64,000 nt of DNA, from positions 2,101,081 to 2,165,080 of the forward strand of contig NC_009012.1 of NCBI RefSeq assembly GCF_000015865.1, written 5' to 3'. Position 1 is the first letter of the stretch. Each line of letters begins with the position of its first letter. The position numbers were made by a program, and so were the translations under genes. The stretch is from Acetivibrio thermocellus ATCC 27405. GTDB lineage: Bacteria > Bacillota > Clostridia > Acetivibrionales > Acetivibrionaceae. The notes beneath the pieces were generated by a model. It worked only from the letters and a program-made list of their open reading frames with translations. It did no database searches and had not been told where the DNA came from. Positions 18,721 through 28,516 of the stretch are shown piece after piece.

Positions 18721-19746
18721 ATGGTTATTGTAATGAAACCCAACTCAACGGAAAACGACATCAACGAGGTAGCAAAGGTATTGACTTCTTTGGGACTTGG
18801 GGTGCATATTTCAAAGGGTTCCGAAAGGACTATTATCGGTGTAATCGGCGACAAAAGGAAGCTTTCCGACGTACCTTTAGAGCTTATGAACGGCGTCGAA
18901 AAGCTGATTCCCATTGTGGAGTCATACAAGCTCGCAAGCAAAACTTTTAAGCCGGAACCCAGTATAATCGACGTCGGCGGTGTAAAAATCGGAGGCAAGG
19001 AAATTGTTGTCATGGCAGGTCCCTGTGCCGTTGAAAGCAGGGAGCAGATTATGGCTGCCGCCCAGGCAGTAAAAAAAGCCGGTGCGCAGTTTTTAAGGGG
19101 CGGAGCTTTCAAGCCGAGGACTTCCCCTTATTCATTCCAGGGGCTTGAAGAAGAAGGATTAAAACTTTTAAAAGAAGCAAAAGAAGCAACCGGACTTCTG
19201 ATTATAACCGAGGTTACCAGCGAAAGAGCCATAGAAATAGCCGACAGTTATGTTGACATGTTCCAGGTGGGAGCGAGAAATGTTCAGAATTTCCAGCTTC
19301 TGCGCGAGATTGGTCGCTCCAAGAAACCTGTTTTGCTGAAAAGAGGTCCTTCAACCACTATAGACGAATGGTTGAATGCGGCTGAATATATAATGAGTGA
19401 AGGCAATTACAACGTTGTTCTTTGTGAAAGAGGCATAAGAACCTTTGAAACGGCTACCAGAAACACACTGGATATCAGTGCGGTGCCTGTTGTAAAAAGC
19501 TTGAGTCATCTTCCGATAATTGTCGACCCAAGCCATGCGGCAGGAAAAGCCCAGTATATTCTTCCTCTTTCAAAGGCGGCAATTGCCGCGGGCGCAGACG
19601 GACTTATCGTAGAAGTCCATCCGAATCCAAAATGTGCATTGTCCGACGCTGCCCAACAACTTCCGCCGGAAGATTTCTGTGAACTGTGTAAAGATATAAG
19701 TAAAATTGCCGAAATATTAGGAAGAGAGTTTCACTATGCAGGTTGA
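18721..19746 (+). CDS. aroF: 3-deoxy-7-phosphoheptulonate (DAHP) synthase
   Basis: 341 residues. An N-terminal ferredoxin-like/ACT-type regulatory domain (about 1-70) precedes a KDO8P/DAHP-synthase barrel with AGPCAVES (about 100), KPRTSPYSFQG, LLKRGPS and DPSHAAGK. This is the type I-beta enzyme, which condenses PEP and erythrose 4-phosphate in the first step of aromatic synthesis; the N-terminal domain is where feedback effectors usually bind. An upstream GTG (18715) is possible, but the ATG at 18721 fits the ribosome-binding site. It overlaps tyrA by 11 bp. Confidence 0.96.
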   Translation: MVIVMKPNSTENDINEVAKVLTSLGLGVHISKGSERTIIGVIGDKRKLSDVPLELMNGVEKLIPIVESYKLASKTFKPEPSIIDVGGVKIGGKEIVVMAGPCAVESREQIMAAAQAVKKAGAQFLRGGAFKPRTSPYSFQGLEEEGLKLLKEAKEATGLLIITEVTSERAIEIADSYVDMFQVGARNVQNFQLLREIGRSKKPVLLKRGPSTTIDEWLNAAEYIMSEGNYNVVLCERGIRTFETATRNTLDISAVPVVKSLSHLPIIVDPSHAAGKAQYILPLSKAAIAAGADGLIVEVHPNPKCALSDAAQQLPPEDFCELCKDISKIAEILGREFHYAG

Positions 19747-20833
19747 AAAGATATCCATTATCGGGCTTGGACTTATCGGCGGGTCGCTGGCGAAAGCTTT
19801 GAAAGAAAAGCTTGGCATTGAGTCAATAACCGCCGTTGACATCAATGAGAAAAGTCTGAGCCAGGCTCTTAAAGAGGGTTTTATAAAAGAAGGTTTTACC
19901 GAACTTAACGAATCGGTATATAATTCTGACATTATTTTCATATGTACACCGGTTAAGGATGCTGTTGAGTATATAACCCGACTGCACGGCAAAGTGAAAG
20001 CCGGATGCATCCTGACGGACACAGCAAGTACAAAGGGGGAAATTATAGATTATGTAAATTCATTGGATAATCCCCCCTGCTTCATAGGGGGGCATCCAAT
20101 GGCCGGTACTGAGAAGGCAGGTTTTTCATCAAGTTTTTCACATTTGTTTGAAAATGCGTACTATATAATGTCGCCTTCAAAAAATTGCCCCGAAGAATCC
20201 CTTGAGTACTTGGCAGAAATAATCAGAGGAATCGGCGCAATACCGATAAAGCTTGACTCCAAAGAACACGATATTATCACCGCAACCATAAGCCATGTAC
20301 CGCATGTAATTGCTTCCGCCCTGGTAAACCTTGTGAAATTCTCTGATTCCCCCGACGGCAAAATGCAAACTTTGGCAGCAGGAGGATTTAAGGATATAAC
20401 AAGAATTGCATCATCAAACCCTAAGATGTGGGAAAATATTATTCTCAGCAACAAGGAAATAGTTAAATCGACTTTGAATAAATTTACCGAGACAATAAAC
20501 ACTTTTATTGAATATATTGATAACGAAAATTCCAACGGCATATACAATTTTTTCGATTCTGCAAAAAAGTTTCGTGATTCCATTCCAAACAACAGGAAAG
20601 GACTCATTGAACCGCAGAACGAGCTTATTGTAGATGTTGTTGACAAGCCCGGCATCATCGGTGAAATAGCAACCATTCTCGGAAACAACGGTATTAATAT
20701 AAAAAACATTAATGTTTCCAACAGCCGGGAGTTTGAGCAGGGGTGTCTCAGAATCACACTGCCCGATTCAGGCAGTGTGGCCGAGGCTTATGAACTGCTC
20801 GCAAAAAAGGGTTATAAAGTGTTTAAAATTTGA
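19736..20833 (+). CDS. tyrA: Prephenate dehydrogenase with C-terminal ACT domain
   Basis: 365 residues. Rossmann nucleotide-binding motif GLGLIGGS at about residues 8-15, conserved GGHPMAGTE (about 120), helical dimerisation domain to about 280, then an ACT domain (DVVDKPGIIGEIATILG, about 295-365) expected to bind tyrosine for feedback control. It converts prephenate to 4-hydroxyphenylpyruvate in tyrosine synthesis. Translationally coupled to aroF by an 11-bp overlap. Confidence 0.96.
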   Translation: MQVEKISIIGLGLIGGSLAKALKEKLGIESITAVDINEKSLSQALKEGFIKEGFTELNESVYNSDIIFICTPVKDAVEYITRLHGKVKAGCILTDTASTKGEIIDYVNSLDNPPCFIGGHPMAGTEKAGFSSSFSHLFENAYYIMSPSKNCPEESLEYLAEIIRGIGAIPIKLDSKEHDIITATISHVPHVIASALVNLVKFSDSPDGKMQTLAAGGFKDITRIASSNPKMWENIILSNKEIVKSTLNKFTETINTFIEYIDNENSNGIYNFFDSAKKFRDSIPNNRKGLIEPQNELIVDVVDKPGIIGEIATILGNNGINIKNINVSNSREFEQGCLRITLPDSGSVAEAYELLAKKGYKVFKI

Positions 20834-20922
20834 AAGTACAAAGTTTGCAAATAAATTTTTATCGGTAAAATTCGTACCACAAATAAAAGCATCACTTATA
20901 CTTATGGAATGGGGGAATAAGC

Positions 20923-22194
20923 GTGTTAATTGAGCAAAGGGATTCACTGAGAGGCGAAATAAACATACCCGGGGATAAATCTATTTCCCACAGGGCGATT
21001 CTTTTCGGCTCTCTGGCAAAAGGAACCACCGAAATTGAGGGACTCATGATGGGTGAAGACTGCCTCAGTACCATCGACTGCTTTAGGAAAATGCATGTAA
21101 GCATTGAAATACTCCCAAACAAGGTAAAGATTCATGGAAACGGTTTGTATGGTTTAAAACCACCCTCTGCTCCTTTAAATGCCGGGAGATCCGGTACTGC
21201 GTTAAGGCTTCTTTTGGGTGTTCTTTCAGGCCAGCCTTTTTCATCTGTGCTTACCAGAAATGAAGCAGTTTTAAGGAAACCCGTGGGTAAAGTTGTGGCT
21301 CCTTTAAGACAAATGGGAGCAAACATTACCGGAAGAGAGAACGGAAATATCTGCCCGCTTTCAATCCAGCCGGCAAAACTTACCGGTAAAACCCACCATG
21401 TTTCCATTTTGGACACATATATAAAGTCTCCGCTCCTTATTGCAGGTCTCTATGCTGACGGAGAAACCACGGTAATTGAAGAAGTAAAGTCAAGAGACCA
21501 TTCCGAGTTGATGCTGAACTACTTTGGAGCTGACATTAAAGTAAACGGCCTGGAGGTGACATCCCGGAGGGTTGAGAACCTGTATGCTCAGCATATTCAG
21601 GTGCCCGGAGATATTTCAATAGCTGCATATTTCATAACAGCCGGTTTGATAGTGCCAAATTCTGATATAGTAATCAAAAATGTCGGTATCAATCCTACAA
21701 GAGCAGGAATTCTTGATGTATATAAATCAATGGGAGCTAAAATTGAAATTCTCAACGAACGGGTTGTCAGCAATGAAAAAGTCGCTGATATCAGGGTTGT
21801 TTCCTCGCCTCTTAACGGAACAACCATTGAGCGCAGCATGATTCCAAGACTTATAGACGAAATCCCGATTATTACCGTTGCTGCTTCCGTTGCCAAAGGT
21901 ACTACGACAATTACCGGCCTTAAGGGCTTTAAAACAAAAGAATCGGGCAAACTCAGCCGTATGATAGCTGAACTTTCCAAACTTGGAGCCACATTGCATG
22001 AAACGGAGGACGGAGTAATTATCGAAGGTAAAGAACACCTCAAAGGCACTGTGGTGGAAGGTCACAATGACGCCGCAATTGCCATGTCCCTTTGTGTGGC
22101 AGGTCTTGTTGCGGAAAATGAAACCAACATCAGAAAAACACAGGTACTTGATATAGCATATCCTGATTTTATAACCGTTTTGAACAAACTGTAA
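20923..22194 (+). CDS. aroA: 3-phosphoshikimate 1-carboxyvinyltransferase (EPSP synthase)
   Basis: 423 residues, full length. PGDKSISHRAIL near the N-terminus, NAGRSGTALRLL (about 86), and the RDHSELML segment are typical; the enzyme adds enolpyruvate from PEP to shikimate 3-phosphate. GTG start with a GGGGG ribosome-binding site. Third gene of the aroF-tyrA-aroA set, 89 bp after tyrA; a terminator follows. Confidence 0.96.
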   Translation: MLIEQRDSLRGEINIPGDKSISHRAILFGSLAKGTTEIEGLMMGEDCLSTIDCFRKMHVSIEILPNKVKIHGNGLYGLKPPSAPLNAGRSGTALRLLLGVLSGQPFSSVLTRNEAVLRKPVGKVVAPLRQMGANITGRENGNICPLSIQPAKLTGKTHHVSILDTYIKSPLLIAGLYADGETTVIEEVKSRDHSELMLNYFGADIKVNGLEVTSRRVENLYAQHIQVPGDISIAAYFITAGLIVPNSDIVIKNVGINPTRAGILDVYKSMGAKIEILNERVVSNEKVADIRVVSSPLNGTTIERSMIPRLIDEIPIITVAASVAKGTTTITGLKGFKTKESGKLSRMIAELSKLGATLHETEDGVIIEGKEHLKGTVVEGHNDAAIAMSLCVAGLVAENETNIRKTQVLDIAYPDFITVLNKL

Positions 22195-22251
22195 CAGTAA
22201 ATTACAATTTTAAATAACGTTTTTACTTTAAACAACTTTTATACCGATAAT

Positions 22252-22286
22252 AAAAACCGGACGCTGCAAATATTGTCCGGTTTTTT
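22252..22286. terminator. Terminator between aroA and rex
   Basis: Perfect 10-bp stem AAAACCGGAC (22253-22262) / GTCCGGTTTT (22275-22284), T6 run on the plus strand and A/T flanks usable on the minus strand for convergent rex. Confidence 0.85.
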
Positions 22287-22327
22287 ATATTTACATTCTG
22301 TTTTACATTCTGTGTTTTTATATACTT

Positions 22328-22990
22328 TTACGACTTATTTCTTTGACTTTTGCGCATTTCATTCAATCTGTATCCCAAAACCATAAGACTGTCGCTTAAG
22401 TGAACATTTTCGATTATAACATCGTAAGGGAGCTTCAAATCCATAGGAGAGAAATTCCACAATCCTTTGACACCAAGCCGTGCCACTTTGTCGGCCACTG
22501 CTGGAGTGTTTTCGTACGGAACACAAAGAATTGCAATATCAACCTGATTTTCCGCCACGAACCGGTCCAAACTGTCAAGATGCATAATCTCCACATCTCT
22601 TATTTTCTTACCTATCAAATTTGGATTTATATCAAAAATACCTATAAGCTTAAAGCCTCTTTTTTCGAAATTGGTGTAATTTGCTAGAGCCTGGCCCATA
22701 TTTCCGGCTCCGATGATAATAATTTTAAACGCTTCATTTACACCAAGAATATTGCCTATTTCCTTATACAGATACTCGACATTGTATCCGTACCCCTGTT
22801 GTCCAAATCCTCCAAAACAGTTCAAATCCTGACGTATCTGAGATGCAGTTATTCCCATCCTGGAACTTAATTCCTTTGAAGATATCCTTGTTATCCCAAG
22901 CTTCAAAAGATCAGAAAGGTATCTGTAGTACCTGGGTAAACGTCTGATTACTGCCATGGAAATTTTTTTATCCAAATTCATTACTTTCAC
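22328..22990 (-). CDS. rex: Redox-sensing transcriptional repressor Rex
   Basis: 220 residues. N-terminal winged helix (about 1-85, with LSSRMGITASQIRQDL as recognition region) and a Rossmann domain with GAGNMGQAL (about 93-101) that binds NADH or NAD+. Rex represses fermentation and respiratory genes when NADH is low. A Rex-operator-like site overlaps its own promoter, implying autoregulation. Confidence 0.96.
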   Translation of the reverse strand: MKVMNLDKKISMAVIRRLPRYYRYLSDLLKLGITRISSKELSSRMGITASQIRQDLNCFGGFGQQGYGYNVEYLYKEIGNILGVNEAFKIIIIGAGNMGQALANYTNFEKRGFKLIGIFDINPNLIGKKIRDVEIMHLDSLDRFVAENQVDIAILCVPYENTPAVADKVARLGVKGLWNFSPMDLKLPYDVIIENVHLSDSLMVLGYRLNEMRKSQRNKS

Positions 22991-23024
22991 CTCAAAGTTT
23001 TATCTTGGAGCAACTTTACATCAC

Positions 23025-23069
23025 TACCCGGGTAATTGGATTATAACATCTTTGTTATTTTATTGTCAA
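23025..23069 (-). promoter_or_regulatory. rex promoter with Rex-box-like site and a second palindrome
   Basis: Minus strand -35 TTGACA (23064-23069), 18-bp spacer, -10 TATAAT (23040-23045). The 18-bp TTGACAA-TAAA-ATAACAA (23052-23069) resembles the Rex operator TTGTTAANNNNTTAACAA with three mismatches. A perfect 10-bp palindrome TACCCGGGTA (23025-23034) covers the expected start of transcription. Confidence 0.6.
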
Positions 23070-23228
23070 TATTGCTAAGAGGCTGCATTTCTGCTAAAAT
23101 GGATTGGGCCAATGTTCAGAAGATTGTAATCTGCATGGTTTTTACATTTTTATTTTAACATATTTTTTTATTTTGTTATATTTTTTATTTTTCTAAGATA
23201 ATTTTTTGGGTTTGCAAGGTGATGGAGT

Positions 23229-25145
23229 ATGATAGTTTTAGGTTGTAACAATATAAGTCTGTCCTTTGGAGTCACAACAATACTGAAAGATATTTCTTTC
23301 AGTATCAATGATACTGACAAAGTCGGCGTTGTGGGAGTAAACGGAGCGGGCAAATCCACACTTTTTAAAATAATAGCCGGCGAATACATTCCGGACAGCG
23401 GAGAAATTTATACAGCCAAAAACTCAAAACTCGGTTACCTTGCACAAAATTCCGGTCTGGACTCGTCCAACACAATACTGGAAGAAGTCCTGGCGGTGTT
23501 TTCCCACTTCACTGAAATGGAATCCCGTATAAAAGATTTGGAAAAATCCATGAGCACAGAAAAAGATGAAAATCAATTAAATTCAATCATGAAGGAGTAT
23601 TCACGATTGACCGATGAATATGCCCGTTTGGGAGGGTTTGAATATCAAAGCCGCGCAAAGGGTGTTTTGAAAGGTTTGGGATTTGAGGAAGACCAATTCT
23701 CATTGAATGTCATGAATTTGAGCGGGGGGCAGAAAACAAGGCTTGCCCTGGCAAGGCTTCTTCTTACCGAACCGGATATTCTTCTTCTGGACGAGCCTAC
23801 AAACCACCTTGACATAAAGGCCGTGGAATGGCTGGAAGAGTTTTTGTCAAATTACAAAAAGTGTTTGATGGTTATATCCCATGACAGATATTTTCTTGAC
23901 AAAATCACCAACAAAACACTGGAAATTGAAAACTGTGAATGCAAGCTCTACAACGGCAATTATTCAAGATATTTAAACCAAAAAGCTGTGGACCGGGAAA
24001 TTCAGCAAAGGCATTATGAACAGCAGCAGAAGGAAATTGCACGAATGGAAGCATTTATAGAGCAGCAGCGCAGATGGAACAGGGAAAGAAATATCATTGC
24101 TGCGGAAAGCAGACTGAAAGCCATAGAACGAATGGAAAAAATTGAAGCTCCAAAAAACTTGCCGGAAAAGATAAGAATAAAATTCAAAAGCGGTTTTGCC
24201 AGCGGAAATGACGTTCTCTTTGTGGAAGGTCTGGGAAAATCATATCCCGGCAAGCCACTTTTTAAAAACGTAAAATTCAACATCAGAAAAAAAGAAAGAG
24301 TATTCATTCTAGGTCCCAACGGATGCGGAAAGTCCACCCTTCTGAAAATACTTACCGGCAAAATTGACGACTATGAAGGAAGCTTCCGGTACGGGCACAA
24401 TGTAAATCCAGGTTATTACGACCAGGAGCAGGAAGGGTTAAACCCGAACAATACAGTAATTGATGAGGTTTGGAGTGCCGACGAAAAGCTTACCCAGACA
24501 GAAATCAGAAATGTTCTGGCAATGTTTTTGTTTAAAGGGGAAGATGTCTTAAAGCCGGTTTCGACTTTAAGCGGCGGTGAAAAAAGCCGGATTTCCCTTA
24601 TTAAATTGATGCTTTCCGAAGCCAACTTCCTTATAATGGACGAGCCCACAAACCATCTTGATATAAACTCGAGGGAAGTCCTTGAAAGTGCCCTTGCGGA
24701 TTATGACGGTACTTTGCTCATTGTATCCCATGACAGATACTTTATAGACAAACTTGCAACACGTATTATTGAGCTTGGCGAAACTTCATGCATTGACTTT
24801 AAGGGAAACTACACCGAGTTTCATGAGTACAAGAGCAAGTTAAATTCGGGGTCGGACAACCAATCCAAAAATGTCAAAATGACGGCATCAAAAATGGAAC
24901 ATATCGCAACAAAGGAAGAAAAGGCAAGAAAAAGAAAACTTGAAAAACAGCTTGTCGAGACGGAAAAAGAAATCACCGACACCGAAGCCCGCATAAAAGA
25001 GATTGAAAATCAAATGACCAACGAGGAAGTTGTCAGTGATCATGTAAAGCTTGTGGAACTTCACAACGAATTGAACGAGCTTAATTTAAAACTTGAACAG
25101 CTGTATGAACTTTGGGACAACCTTATGTCTGAAAACAGCAGGTAG
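23229..25145 (+). CDS. ABC-F family ATPase (YdiF/Uup-like)
   Basis: 638 residues, two ABC domains in one chain and no membrane segments. First ABC: Walker A GVNGAGKST (about 36), signature LSGGQKTRLALARLL. A basic helical linker (P-site tip region) lies at about 245-320. Second ABC: GPNGCGKST and LSGGEKSRISL. A C-terminal charged coiled coil (about 555-638) resembles the Uup-type tail. ABC-F proteins act on the ribosome as translation factors or resistance factors; nothing points to antibiotic resistance here. Likely a housekeeping ABC-F. Confidence 0.92.
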   Translation: MIVLGCNNISLSFGVTTILKDISFSINDTDKVGVVGVNGAGKSTLFKIIAGEYIPDSGEIYTAKNSKLGYLAQNSGLDSSNTILEEVLAVFSHFTEMESRIKDLEKSMSTEKDENQLNSIMKEYSRLTDEYARLGGFEYQSRAKGVLKGLGFEEDQFSLNVMNLSGGQKTRLALARLLLTEPDILLLDEPTNHLDIKAVEWLEEFLSNYKKCLMVISHDRYFLDKITNKTLEIENCECKLYNGNYSRYLNQKAVDREIQQRHYEQQQKEIARMEAFIEQQRRWNRERNIIAAESRLKAIERMEKIEAPKNLPEKIRIKFKSGFASGNDVLFVEGLGKSYPGKPLFKNVKFNIRKKERVFILGPNGCGKSTLLKILTGKIDDYEGSFRYGHNVNPGYYDQEQEGLNPNNTVIDEVWSADEKLTQTEIRNVLAMFLFKGEDVLKPVSTLSGGEKSRISLIKLMLSEANFLIMDEPTNHLDINSREVLESALADYDGTLLIVSHDRYFIDKLATRIIELGETSCIDFKGNYTEFHEYKSKLNSGSDNQSKNVKMTASKMEHIATKEEKARKRKLEKQLVETEKEITDTEARIKEIENQMTNEEVVSDHVKLVELHNELNELNLKLEQLYELWDNLMSENSR

Positions 25146-25283
25146 CCTTTGTATTTGTATTTTTCATATTTATCAACAGTCAAATTTATCATAGTCAAAG
25201 TCTATTGCATCCGGAAATTTATTTATGGTGTTTACCCTTTCAAACATTTCTTTTTTAACATTTTTTGAACATTCAACAGGCTG

Positions 25284-25316
25284 TATGAATATACTGTCTA
25301 TGAAAATCCATACTAT
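25284..25316 (+). promoter_or_regulatory. Sporulation-type promoter candidate for the LysM-GH18 gene
   Basis: GAATATA followed by 15 bp and CATACTAT (25309-25316) resembles the sigma-E pattern of -35 and -10 elements. It would place the start of transcription only a few bases before the coding region, which lowers confidence. Confidence 0.3.
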
Positions 25317-25325
25317 CATGAAGGA

Positions 25326-26849
25326 ATGATGAATCCAATGTGGTATACCGTACAGCCGGGAGATTCTCTTTATACCATTTCCCAAAGATTTGGAGTAACA
25401 ATTGCACAGATAAAAAGTGCCAACCAACTTACAAGCGATATTATCTATGTAGGTCAGCGTCTATACATTCCTATAGGAATTCAAGCACCTGTAGTATACA
25501 CCGTAAGACCCGGTGATACACTGTATCTGATAGCCCGAAGATACAACACCACCGTGGACAGTCTTATGGCTCTTAACAATCTTAGCAGTACTGAGCTGAG
25601 AATCGGCCAGCAGCTAACCATCCCCCTTTATACCGAAGCAGTGGTCAATGTGGGTACCGCAAACATCCGCAGAGGCCCGGGAACCAACTTTGGCATAATT
25701 ACTCGCATGACAAACGGTGCAAGGCTTCCGGTTATCGGTTTTAGCAACAACTGGTACCAGGTACGTCTTTACAACGGAAGAGAAGGCTGGATTTCGGGAA
25801 GCATCGTCACCCGCAATGTTTACAGCGGACGCAGGCCTATAACAGGAGTACTGGGATTCTACACCCTTGAGGAAGGTCCCACCCTCCCAAGCTCTTTTAC
25901 ATCCTTTGCAAACAATACAGGGCAGCTTTCCTCAACCGCATTGTTCATGTTCAGAATCAGCGCCGCCAACCCAACCACCATCGAAAAATTTGGAGAGTTT
26001 ACCGACCAGGATGTTCGCAACCTGGTGGCAATTGCCCACAGGAACAATGTAAAAATTATGCCTGTGGTTCACAACCTGCTGTACAGACCCGGGGGAACCA
26101 CTCTTGCCAAAAACGTTGTAAAAACTTTGGTCTCAGACCCAAGAAACAGAAATGCCTTTGCGCTGAACCTTGTAAATCTCATAGAAAGATACGGCTTTGA
26201 CGGTGTAAATATTGACATCGAGGATGTGTTTATAGAAGACAGCGACAATCTTTCCCTCCTGTACACCGAGATATCCGAAGTCCTGAGGCCAAGAGGATAT
26301 TTCTTCTCTGCATCGGTTCCTTCAAGGGTAAGCGATGAACCCTTCAATCCTTTCTCCGATCCGTTTAACTACAGTGTGATCGGAAGAGCGGTGGACGAAT
26401 TTGTCGTAATGCTATACAACGAATTCGGATGGCCGGGAAGCCCGCCGGGACCTGCGGTCACCATAGGTTGGATGGAACGCGTGCTAAGATACACCATGAG
26501 CAAAATGCCGAGGGATAAGATTATGGCAGCCGTGTCCGTGTTTGGATTCGACTTTAATCTCACCACAGGCCGAAACACCTATGTGACTTACCAGTCGGCG
26601 ATCAACCTTGCCCGAAGGTACAACAGTGAAATTATTTTCAACGAGGAAAGACAGACGCCCATGTTTACCTACAGAGACGCACAGGGAAATCAGCACGAAG
26701 TATGGTTCGAAGATGCCCGAAGCCTCAGATCCAAAATTCAGCTGGCCTGGGAACTCGGCATAAAGGGCGTTGCTTTGTGGAGACTTGGGATGGAAGACCC
26801 AAACATCTGGCCAATGCTTCGAAATGAAGTGGTGGTAAGGAAGTTTTAA
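25326..26849 (+). CDS. LysM-SH3-GH18 cell-wall hydrolase, spore SleL/YaaH-like
   Basis: About 507 residues, no signal peptide. Two LysM domains (about 7-50 and 58-101) bind peptidoglycan glycan strands; a bacterial SH3 domain (about 105-160, NIRRGPGTNFGIITRM) follows; the rest is a GH18 barrel with GFDGVNIDIEDV, the DxxDxDxE motif (catalytic Glu, about residue 300). This domain order matches spore-coat-associated cortex-lytic N-acetylglucosaminidases (YaaH/SleL), which lack signal peptides because they enter the spore from the mother cell. ATGs at 25326, 25329 and 25338 are all possible behind AAGGA. Confidence 0.88.
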   Translation: MMNPMWYTVQPGDSLYTISQRFGVTIAQIKSANQLTSDIIYVGQRLYIPIGIQAPVVYTVRPGDTLYLIARRYNTTVDSLMALNNLSSTELRIGQQLTIPLYTEAVVNVGTANIRRGPGTNFGIITRMTNGARLPVIGFSNNWYQVRLYNGREGWISGSIVTRNVYSGRRPITGVLGFYTLEEGPTLPSSFTSFANNTGQLSSTALFMFRISAANPTTIEKFGEFTDQDVRNLVAIAHRNNVKIMPVVHNLLYRPGGTTLAKNVVKTLVSDPRNRNAFALNLVNLIERYGFDGVNIDIEDVFIEDSDNLSLLYTEISEVLRPRGYFFSASVPSRVSDEPFNPFSDPFNYSVIGRAVDEFVVMLYNEFGWPGSPPGPAVTIGWMERVLRYTMSKMPRDKIMAAVSVFGFDFNLTTGRNTYVTYQSAINLARRYNSEIIFNEERQTPMFTYRDAQGNQHEVWFEDARSLRSKIQLAWELGIKGVALWRLGMEDPNIWPMLRNEVVVRKF

Positions 26850-26882
26850 GAAATTAAATTATTTTAATAAATTTACCTCCAT

Positions 26883-27647
26883 TTAAACATATTTCTTTTT
26901 TTCTCCGCACACCGGACAACCTTGAAGCGCCAGGGGAACCTCAAGCCCGCATGTGTTCATAAGTTCTTTGTCCGCAAGAATTTCGGATGTCAGTCCGTCC
27001 GCCGCTACTTTGCCTTGCTTTAATACAATAGTTCTTTCGCATATTTCAAGCACCATGTCCAAATCATGGCTGGTAATTATCTTGGTATGTTCAAAATTTT
27101 TAAGAAGCTCCATTACCCTTCGCCTGGATCTGGGGTCAAGACTTGAAGTGGGCTCATCCATAACAAGTATGTCCGGCTGCATTGACAAAACCGTTGCAAT
27201 TGCCGCAGCCCGCTTTTCTCCTCCTGAAAGTTTGTACGGTGCCTTATCTTTCAAGTGGGATATCCCAACCATATCCAGGGACTTCATTACCCTGTCCTCA
27301 ACTTCTTTTTCATCCAACTTGTAATTTCTTGGGCCAAAAGCCACATCATCATAAACCGTGGTCATAAACAACTGATCATCAGGATTTTGAAAAACCATTC
27401 CCAGCCTTTGACGAATTAAGGGCAATGTTTTTTTCGTGACACGAACATCACCCACTCTCACCTCGCCCTGGTTTGGAAAAAGAACTCCCATAAGTACAAG
27501 GAGCAACGTGGATTTCCCCGCGCCGTTTTCTCCTACAATCCCGACCGACTCTCCATGACGGACAGTAAAAGATATTCCGTCAATTGCTTTATGACCGTCC
27601 GGATAGGTAAAGCTTAAATTCTTCACTTCAAGTTTGTGATGACTCAT
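26883..27647 (-). CDS. cbiO: ECF transporter ATPase CbiO (cobalt/nickel)
   Basis: 254 residues. Walker A GENGAGKST (about 40), Q-loop FQNPDDQ, signature LSGGEKRAAAIA, Walker B ILVMDEPTSSLDP. It powers the T-component CbiQ. The C-terminus ends with GCPVCGEKKKYV, a CxxC pair not needed in the core fold that might sense or carry metal. Last gene of the cbiM-cbiQ-cbiO operon, adjacent to cbiQ. Confidence 0.92.
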   Translation of the reverse strand: MSHHKLEVKNLSFTYPDGHKAIDGISFTVRHGESVGIVGENGAGKSTLLLVLMGVLFPNQGEVRVGDVRVTKKTLPLIRQRLGMVFQNPDDQLFMTTVYDDVAFGPRNYKLDEKEVEDRVMKSLDMVGISHLKDKAPYKLSGGEKRAAAIATVLSMQPDILVMDEPTSSLDPRSRRRVMELLKNFEHTKIITSHDLDMVLEICERTIVLKQGKVAADGLTSEILADKELMNTCGLEVPLALQGCPVCGEKKKYV

Positions 27648-28463
27648 TTATCTTATCACTCCTGTAAAGAATGTGCCAATTAGCACCGGTATGTCATACA
27701 TTCTCGCCATTGCGAAGAATAACAGCCATCCCACAAGGTATACAATATCCGAGGCTTTAAACTTTATGCGTTCTCCTGTATTGTACTCCCCGGTAAACCC
27801 TCTGACACACATTGCCTGATAAACCCTCTGTGCCCTGTCAAATGTTCTTAATACAAGTTGCCCTGCAAAAGCTCCCCAGTCTTTTATGTGAATGCCATTT
27901 TGCAGCGGGGAACGCAGCATATATGCCCTTAGCATCCTTTCCGCCTCTTCCAGTAATACGGATATATAGCGATATGTCAACATAAGCTGTAAAACAAACA
28001 GTTTCGGTATTTTAAGCATTCTTAAAGCCGCCGCCAGCCTGTTCATCCCTGTTGTAGCGACAAGCAAAAACACAGCGGCAAGTGCAAGAATACTCTTTAC
28101 AAAAATCGACATAAGGGTAATCCAGCCCGCTGAAAAGGTAAAACCTCCCAACACAAAAGTTTGCTTTTCAAAAAGCGGATTTAATATGCCAATTCCAACA
28201 ACAAACGGCTCAACAACCAGAATCCTCTTTAATATAGGTGCCGGAGGAAGCTCCGCAAGACTAATAACAATCACAGGATAGAAAAACAAAGGAAAAAGCC
28301 TCGCAATTTCATATTTCCCAAAAGATGCAACCACCACCAAAAAAGCCAAGGTAGTTACGAGTTTCACAAGTGGATGCAACTTGTGAATGAAAGTGTTGTT
28401 TTTTGCCAAATCATCCAAATGGTCTATATTATACAGCGAATTACCAATATTTGACATATACAA
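27648..28463 (-). CDS. cbiQ: ECF transporter transmembrane protein CbiQ
   Basis: 271 residues, about five TM helices. The cytoplasmic coupling region contains the Ala-Arg-type motif of T-components (EAERMLRAYMLR, then ARTFDRAQRVYQAM-like), which contacts the ATPase. It joins CbiM to CbiO. Immediately followed by cbiO and preceded by cbiM with a 53-bp gap. Confidence 0.9.
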   Translation of the reverse strand: MYMSNIGNSLYNIDHLDDLAKNNTFIHKLHPLVKLVTTLAFLVVVASFGKYEIARLFPLFFYPVIVISLAELPPAPILKRILVVEPFVVGIGILNPLFEKQTFVLGGFTFSAGWITLMSIFVKSILALAAVFLLVATTGMNRLAAALRMLKIPKLFVLQLMLTYRYISVLLEEAERMLRAYMLRSPLQNGIHIKDWGAFAGQLVLRTFDRAQRVYQAMCVRGFTGEYNTGERIKFKASDIVYLVGWLLFFAMARMYDIPVLIGTFFTGVIR

Positions 28464-28516
28464 TCAATCCCAACTGAACAAAAGCTGGGTTTTTAGCCCT
28501 GCCTTTTTTATTTCAT

